This document shows positions 59,202 to 64,000 of a DNA stretch of 64,000 nucleotides, one piece after another. This DNA comes from Inquilinus sp052113205 (lineage in GTDB: Bacteria; Pseudomonadota; Alphaproteobacteria; DSM-16000; Inquilinaceae), in contig NZ_JBFRCU010000017.1 of the NCBI RefSeq assembly GCF_052113205.1, forward strand, positions 1 through 64,000, given 5' to 3'. The notes beneath the pieces were generated by a model, which was not told the DNA's origin, ran no database searches, and saw only the letters and a list, made by a program, of their open reading frames with translations. The first letter of the stretch is position 1, and every line of letters begins with the position of its first letter. The translations under genes were made by a program, and so were the position numbers.

Positions 59202-60602
59202 ATGGCCATGAGGCCCGACCCGACCTTCCACGCCTCGCCGAAGCTGGCGATGGAAGCGCCGCCGGAAGATTTCGCCTATACGCTGCTGCTCAGCCCCGAC
59301 GCCTCGCAGCCCGACGCGCTGGCGGTGATCGACGTCAAGCCCGGCTCGCCGACCTACAGCCGGATCGTTCATACCGTGGTGATGCCGGAGAAGGGCGACG
59401 AGTTCCATCATTTCGGCTGGAACGCCTGCTCCTCGTCGCTGTCGCCGCTGACCGGCCACGCCTTCCTGGAGCGGCGCTACCTGATCATCCCGGGCATCCG
59501 CTCGTCGCGGATCTATATCGTCGACACCAAGCCGGACCCGACCCAGGCCAAGATCCACAAGGTGATCGAGCCGGAGGAGGTGTTCCGCAAGACCGGCTAT
59601 TCCCGGCCGCACACCGTGCATTGCGGCCCGGACGGGATCTATGTCTCGACCCTCGGCGGCGGGGGCGCGGACGGCACCGACGGCCCGCCCGGCATCTTCA
59701 TCATGGATTGCGAGACCTTCGAGGTGCTGGGCCGCTGGGAGATCGACCGCGGGCCGCAGGAGCTGCATTACGATTTCTGGTGGAACCTGCCGCGCGACTA
59801 CATGGTCTCCAGCGAATGGGGGCTGCCGCCGCAATTCGAGAACGGCATCGTGCCGGAGGACCTGCTGGCCAACAAATACGGCCACCGCGTGCATTTCTGG
59901 GACCTGCGGGCCCGGCGCAACGTCCAGACCATCGATCTGGGCGCCAACCACCAGATGGCGCTGGAGATCCGGCCGGCGCATGACCCGGCGAAGGAATACG
60001 GCTTCCTCGGCGTCGTGGTCGACACCACCAACCTCGAAGGCTCGATCTGGACCTGGTGGCGCGAGGGCGGCCGGTTCCACATCGAGAAGACGGCGACGAT
60101 CCCGCCCGAGCCGGCGGAGGCCGACCGGCTGCCGCCGCTGCTGAAAGGCTTCGGCGCGGTGCCGCCGCTGGTGTCGGACATCGACCTGTCGCTGGACGAC
60201 CGCTTCCTCTACGTCTCCTGCTGGGGCACCGGCGAGATGCGGCAATACGATGTCAGTGACCCGCGCAAGCCGAAGCTGTCCGGCTCGGTCCATATCGGCG
60301 GCATCGACCGGCGCACGGCCCATCCGAACGGCAAGACCTATGCCGGCGGGCCGCAGATGGTCGAGATCAGCCGCGACGGCAAGCGGGTGTACTGGACCAA
60401 CTCGCTGTACTCGACCTGGGACGACCAGTTCTATCCGGACGGGGTGCCGGGCGCCCAGGTGATGGCGCAAGCAGGGCCGGATGGCGGGCTGGAGCTGGCC
60501 AAGGATTACTGGGTCGAGTTCCCGGACGGCTACCGGGCGCATCAGGTCCGGCTGCAGGGCGGCGACTGCTCGACCGACAGCTTCTGCTACCCCTCGGCCT
60601 GA
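59202..60602 (+). CDS. Selenium-binding protein SBP56 family (methanethiol oxidase type)
   Basis: The 466-aa protein is a seven-bladed beta-propeller of the SBP56 family. It has HHFGWNACSSSL at residues about 68-79, RYLIIPGIRSSRIYIVDTKPDP, the conserved YSRPHTVHCGPDGIYVSTLGG, HYDFWWNLPRDYMVSSEWG, and HFWDLRARRNVQTIDLG. Near the end come VSDIDLSLDDRFLYVSCWGTGEMRQYDVS and GGPQMVEISRDGKRVYWTNSLY (parts). The bacterial enzyme MtoX, a copper-dependent methanethiol oxidase, belongs to this family, though cytosolic members of unknown role also exist. No signal peptide is visible. A small membrane protein gene follows by 3 nt. Confidence 0.88.
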   Translation: MAMRPDPTFHASPKLAMEAPPEDFAYTLLLSPDASQPDALAVIDVKPGSPTYSRIVHTVVMPEKGDEFHHFGWNACSSSLSPLTGHAFLERRYLIIPGIRSSRIYIVDTKPDPTQAKIHKVIEPEEVFRKTGYSRPHTVHCGPDGIYVSTLGGGGADGTDGPPGIFIMDCETFEVLGRWEIDRGPQELHYDFWWNLPRDYMVSSEWGLPPQFENGIVPEDLLANKYGHRVHFWDLRARRNVQTIDLGANHQMALEIRPAHDPAKEYGFLGVVVDTTNLEGSIWTWWREGGRFHIEKTATIPPEPAEADRLPPLLKGFGAVPPLVSDIDLSLDDRFLYVSCWGTGEMRQYDVSDPRKPKLSGSVHIGGIDRRTAHPNGKTYAGGPQMVEISRDGKRVYWTNSLYSTWDDQFYPDGVPGAQVMAQAGPDGGLELAKDYWVEFPDGYRAHQVRLQGGDCSTDSFCYPSA

Positions 60603-60605
60603 GGC

Positions 60606-61259
60606 ATGCCGGAGGCGGCCGGCCTGTGGCTGGCGGTGGTGGCGAGCGGCCTCTATCACGGGATAAACCCGGGGATGGGCTGGCCGCTCGCGGTCTCGGC
60701 CGGGCTGATGGAGCGCAACCCGCGCGCCCTGGTGGCGGCGCTGGGACCGCTGACCATCGGCCATCTGCTGGCGATGGCGGTGGTGATCCTGCCCTTCGCC
60801 CTGCTGGTCACGCTGGTGGCGTGGCAGCAGCCGATCCGGATCGGCGCCAGCCTGCTGGTGATCGGCTTCGGCGTGTATCGGCTGGTGAACCGGCGACACC
60901 CGCGGGCGCTGGCGCGGATCCGGCCGACCCAGCTGGGCCTGTGGTCCTTCGCGGTGGCGACGGCGCATGGCGCCGGGCTGATGCTGGTGCCGATCTATCT
61001 CGGCCTGTGCCGCGCGGCTGGCAGCGACCAGGCGGCCGGGACGCTGATCGGCGGCGACCTCGGCATGGGCGTGCTGGTCGCCGTCGTCCACTCCCTGGCC
61101 ATGGTCGCGGCCGGCGGTGCTTTCGCCTGGCTGGTGTACCGGTATCTGGGCCTGAAGGCGGTGGCCGGCAGCTGGTTCAATCTCGACGCGATCTGGGCCG
61201 GCAGCCTTATCCTGGTCGGCGGCGTGTCGCTGGCGCTGGCGCTGCGCGGCGGGATGTGA
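60606..61259 (+). CDS. Small multi-spanning membrane protein next to the SBP56-type gene
   Basis: The 217-aa protein has six likely membrane helices and no named domain that I am sure of. The motif HGINPGMGWPLAVSAG in the first helix, with GHLLAMAVVILPFALLVTLVAW in the second, recalls NicO/HupE-type metal permeases. The fourth helix FAVATAHGAGLMLVPIYLG carries another His. The start codon is 3 nt after the upstream stop, so the two genes are co-translated. If the SBP56-type protein needs copper or another metal, this could supply it; that is inference. Confidence 0.65.
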   Translation: MPEAAGLWLAVVASGLYHGINPGMGWPLAVSAGLMERNPRALVAALGPLTIGHLLAMAVVILPFALLVTLVAWQQPIRIGASLLVIGFGVYRLVNRRHPRALARIRPTQLGLWSFAVATAHGAGLMLVPIYLGLCRAAGSDQAAGTLIGGDLGMGVLVAVVHSLAMVAAGGAFAWLVYRYLGLKAVAGSWFNLDAIWAGSLILVGGVSLALALRGGM

Positions 61260-61465
61260 CCCGACGCTCCGACCAAATGTGAAGACCCGGCCTTCCGGCG
61301 CGCGGCAGCGTTGCGCGACAAGCCCTTGTCCCGGATCGCGGTTTGGGTCGAAGCTTGACTCGTTTCTCATCATCCCCGCGGGGGCGGGCAGCGCTCGACC
61401 GGCACCATCGCCCAGGCGGCATGGCGCGGGCCGGGCCGTGCCGCGTTTGAGCGAGACTGGACCGG

Positions 61466-62734
61466 ATGTCGTTCGTCAGCAGGATCACCGCGAAGGCGTC
61501 GGGCCGCGCCATGCCGGCGCCGGGCTTCGTCGAGTTCGTCGGCCTGATCGCCTTCATGATGGCGCTGATCTCGCTGTCGATCGACAACCTGCTGCCGGCC
61601 TTCGGCGCCATCCAGGCCGATCTCGGCATCGCCGACGCCAATTCGCTGCAATATGTGCTGACCGCCTACATGGCCGGCTTCGGCGTGATGCAGCTGGTCT
61701 ACGGCCCGGTCTCCGACGTCATCGGGCGGCGGCCGACGCTGATGATCGGTCTGACGATCTACACCTTCGGCAGCGTCCTGGCGATCGTCGCCCATGGCTT
61801 CGAATGGCTGCTGGTGGCGCGGGTGGTGCAGGGCATGGGCGCCGCCGCGGCGCGCGTCCTGACCATCACCATCGTCCGCGACCGCTACTCCGGCCGCGAG
61901 ATGGCGCGGGTGATGTCGCTGACCATGATGGTGTTCATCATCGTGCCGGTCTTCGCCCCGGCGATCGGCCAGGCCTTCCTGCTGCTCGGCGGCTGGCACG
62001 TGATCTTCGTCAGCATGCTGGCGCTGGCCCTGGTGCAGATCGTCTGGTTCAACCTGCGCATGCCGGAGACGCTGCATCCCGAATACCGCAAGCGCTTCTC
62101 GCTGCCCAGCATCCTCGGGGCGGCGCGGCGCTGCGTCACCACCCGGGTGTCGATCGGCTACGCCACCGCGATGGGGCTGATGATGGGGGCGCTGATGTCC
62201 TATCTCGGCTCGTCCCAGGCGATCTTCGAGACCGATGTCTACGCGCTGGGCACCTACTTCCCGATGGCCTTCGGGCTGATCGCGATGGTGATGGGCTTCG
62301 CCTCCTTCCTCAACTCGCGGCTGGTGCGCCGGCTGGGCATGCGGCGGATGTCGCACACCGGCATCCTGGGCTTCGTCGCCGTCGGCGCGCTGCAGGTGAT
62401 CTTCGCCTTCGCCTTCGGCGGCAAGCCGCCCCTGTTCCTGTTCGGCGTGGTGCTGGCCGCCAACATGTTCCTGTTCAGCCTGACCGTGCCGAACTTCAAC
62501 GCCATGGCGATGGAGCCGCTGGGCGACGTCGCCGGCACCGCGTCATCGGTGTTCGGCAGCTACACCACGATCGTCAGCGCGGTGCTGGGCGCCGTCGTCG
62601 GCCAGGCCTTCGACGGCACGGTGGTGCCGCTGGCCTTCGGCTATTTCGGCCTCGGCCTGCTGGCCCTGCTGATGGTGCTGTGGACCGAGCGCGGCCGGCT
62701 GTTCGTGCCGCAGCACCCCGACCCGGCGCGCTGA
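61466..62734 (+). CDS. Bcr/CflA-type MFS drug-resistance transporter
   Basis: The 422-aa protein has twelve membrane helices and the family features DNLLPAFGAIQADLGI (helix 1 end), LTAYMAGFGVMQLVYGPVSDVIGRRPTLMIG (motif A, GPVSDVIGRRP), RVVQGMGAAAARVLTITIVRDRY, and FAPAIGQAFLLLGGWHVIF. These mark proton-driven efflux pumps of the DHA1/Bcr group. It is monocistronic: a 206-nt gap precedes it. The substrate is unknown. Confidence 0.9.
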   Translation: MSFVSRITAKASGRAMPAPGFVEFVGLIAFMMALISLSIDNLLPAFGAIQADLGIADANSLQYVLTAYMAGFGVMQLVYGPVSDVIGRRPTLMIGLTIYTFGSVLAIVAHGFEWLLVARVVQGMGAAAARVLTITIVRDRYSGREMARVMSLTMMVFIIVPVFAPAIGQAFLLLGGWHVIFVSMLALALVQIVWFNLRMPETLHPEYRKRFSLPSILGAARRCVTTRVSIGYATAMGLMMGALMSYLGSSQAIFETDVYALGTYFPMAFGLIAMVMGFASFLNSRLVRRLGMRRMSHTGILGFVAVGALQVIFAFAFGGKPPLFLFGVVLAANMFLFSLTVPNFNAMAMEPLGDVAGTASSVFGSYTTIVSAVLGAVVGQAFDGTVVPLAFGYFGLGLLALLMVLWTERGRLFVPQHPDPAR

Positions 62735-62798
62735 GGGTTTCCCTCGGGGCCGGATGGGCTAATTCTGTCCCCTACTTCCCCGACGCGGAGACCGTGAG

Positions 62799-63473
62799 AT
62801 GCGCCAGCAGACCTCGTTCCTGTTCGACCTCGACGGCACGCTGGTCGACAGCGTCTACCACCACGTCATGGCCTGGCGCGAGGCGCTGGACGCCGAGGGC
62901 ATCGAGCTGTCGGTCTGGCGCATCCACCGCAAGATCGGCATGAGCGGCGGGCTGTTCACCAACATGCTGCTGCGCGAGACCGGGCTGGACATCAGCGACG
63001 AGCGGGTCGAGCGGCTGCGCCGCCGCCATGCCGAGGCCTATAACCGCCACCCCGAGCAGAGCGTGCCGCTGCCCGGCGCGCGCGAGCTCTTGGCCTGGCT
63101 GACCGAGGCCGGCATTCCCTGGGCCATTGCCACCAGCGGCCGGATGGAGACGGCGCGGCCGGTGATCGAGAATCTCGGCGTCGATTTCGACAAGGTGCCG
63201 GTCGTCACCCGCGACCAGGTGAAATACGCCAAGCCCGACCCCGACCTGTTCCTGGCCGCGGCCGAGAGGCTGGGCGTGCCGATCGAGCGCGCCCATGTCG
63301 TCGGCGACAGCGTCTGGGACATGCTGGCGGCACAGCGGGCCCGGTCGCTGGGCATCGGCTTCCTGTCCGGCGGCTACGGCCAGGACGAGCTGGAGCGCGC
63401 CGGCGCCTACCGCGTCTTCGAGGACCCGGCCGACATGCTGCTGCATATCGATGAGGTCGGCGGCCGGCGGTAG
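62799..63473 (+). CDS. HAD-family phosphatase/phosphoglucomutase-like hydrolase
   Basis: The 224-aa protein has the HAD motifs: FLFDLDGTLVDS (nucleophile Asp and acid Asp), ATSGR (motif II Ser), KYAKPDPDLFLAAAERLG (motif III Lys) and VVGDSVWDMLAAQRA (motif IV Asps). The four-helix cap (residues about 15-85, including HRKIGMSGGLFTNMLLRETG) is the beta-phosphoglucomutase/phosphonatase type. It probably hydrolyses a small phosphate ester. Phosphonoacetaldehyde hydrolase was considered, but the Lys of its cap is not evident and the phosphonate genes are 48 kb away. Confidence 0.88.
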   Translation: MRQQTSFLFDLDGTLVDSVYHHVMAWREALDAEGIELSVWRIHRKIGMSGGLFTNMLLRETGLDISDERVERLRRRHAEAYNRHPEQSVPLPGARELLAWLTEAGIPWAIATSGRMETARPVIENLGVDFDKVPVVTRDQVKYAKPDPDLFLAAAERLGVPIERAHVVGDSVWDMLAAQRARSLGIGFLSGGYGQDELERAGAYRVFEDPADMLLHIDEVGGRR

Positions 63474-63652
63474 GACGCGCAAGCGCGGCAAGCCGGCGCT
63501 GGTCGGGGCCCCGTCAACCACCGGCGCGGCGGGACCTGGAGACATCGGCGTGTTGGTGATGCTGTTACCCGCAAGCATGCGCCCCCGCGACGCCGCCCGG
63601 TGCGCTATGCTTCGCCCCCGGGCAATCGCGCCCGGTCGGGGAGCACGCCGAG

Positions 63653-64000
63653 ATGGACGTCGCCAGCCTGGTTCTCCCCGTGTTCGCGATCATCGTCACC
63701 GGCTGGCTCGCTGGCTGGTCCGGCTATGTCTCGCGGTCGCTGGCCGACGGGCTGGTGCATTTCGCCTACAACGTGGCGATGCCGGCGCTGCTGATCGTCA
63801 CCATCGCGCAGGAGCCGGCGCGCAATCTTCTGCAAGGGCGCTTCCTGCTGGCCTTCGGCGGCGGCTCCCTGCTGTGCTTCGCGCTGGTGTTCCTGGCCGT
63901 CCGGGCCGGGCGCGGTCTCGCCAGCAGCACGATCCACGGCATGGCCGCGGCGATGACCAACACCGGCTTCGTGGCGCTGCCGATCCTGCATTCGATCTAC
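63653..64000 (+). CDS. AEC-family transporter, 3' end beyond the window
   Basis: The visible 116 residues begin MDVASLVLPVFAIIVTGWLAG and include three or four membrane helices and the AEC (auxin efflux carrier) pattern LVHFAYNVAMPALLIVTIA. They end in MAAAMTNTGFVALPILHSIY, which matches the conserved N-G-x-P-like stretch after helix 4 of this family. Bacterial members export or import organic acids and malonate-like compounds. The start follows GGGGAG about 10 nt upstream. The gene runs past position 64000, so length and identity of the C-terminal half are unknown. Confidence 0.85.
   Translation, partial: MDVASLVLPVFAIIVTGWLAGWSGYVSRSLADGLVHFAYNVAMPALLIVTIAQEPARNLLQGRFLLAFGGGSLLCFALVFLAVRAGRGLASSTIHGMAAAMTNTGFVALPILHSIY

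Noticed and set aside
62799..63473. Phosphonoacetaldehyde hydrolase (PhnX) linked to the phosphonate genes
   Set aside because: The HAD motifs are generic, the cap lysine of PhnX is not evident, and the phosphonate cluster is about 48 kb away.

Overview
The window is high-GC DNA (roughly 70% by eye) with dense, often 4-nt-overlapping genes. Its contents are hopanoid synthesis with HpnA/B/G/H/M/N, a PcaQ-type protocatechuate operon, and intergenic repeats of the GTCATTCCCGCGAAAGCGGGAAT and GTCATTGCGAGCGCAGC kinds. Together these point to an alphaproteobacterium, most likely a Rhodospirillales relative of Azospirillum or Inquilinus. That placement is inference. Five isolated N bases (8529, 28500, 30311, 38070, 56404) suggest a draft assembly. 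No rRNA, tRNA, CRISPR array, transposase or integrase was recognised.

Layout. (1) 1-6630: the end of a type III secretion locus (sctD tail, sctX-like, sctY-like, sctV) that runs by overlap into a Tad-pilus-type secretin (CpaC-like) and a CpaD-like lipoprotein, faced by a TadD-like TPR lipoprotein. (2) 6779-15302: a DUF882 protein, then a complete-looking 2-aminoethylphosphonate (AEP) pathway. It holds a PEP mutase fused to a nucleotidyltransferase, phosphonopyruvate decarboxylase, AEP transaminase, a second nucleotidyltransferase, a PhyH-type dioxygenase, a CDP-alcohol phosphatidyltransferase and a flippase-like membrane protein. The set reads best as a phosphonolipid pathway. (3) 15438-16886: a MazG-like protein and a luciferase-like oxidoreductase.

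(4) 16855-31986: a hopanoid island (hpnE, a fused hpnC-hpnD gene, hpnA, hpnB, shc, hpnG, hpnH, ispH, hpnM, mlaA, hpnN). Together with region 2 this makes about 25 kb of envelope-lipid genes. (5) 32084-38829: a ROK-regulated sugar ABC operon (regulator, binding protein, two permeases, Gfo/Idh/MocA oxidoreductase, MFS transporter) without an ATPase. (6) 39035-44875: a glutathione transferase, GNAT, small hypotheticals, a WYL regulator, and an IlvD/Edd dehydratase with a DapA-family partner, likely for a sugar acid. (7) 44876-49382: repeats, a hypothetical gene, and an unassigned trio of LeuA-like synthase, thiamine-diphosphate enzyme and MEKHLA protein, preceded by an AT-rich intergenic region with a 19-bp palindrome.

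(8) 49808-51184: ArsR regulator, SRPBCC protein and a ClpP paralogue in one overlapping unit. (9) 51290-59109: the beta-ketoadipate operon pcaD-C-H-G-I-J-F-B on the minus strand with divergent pcaQ. (10) 59202-64000: an SBP56/methanethiol-oxidase-type protein with a small membrane protein, a Bcr/CflA transporter, a HAD hydrolase, and an AEC transporter cut by the window end.
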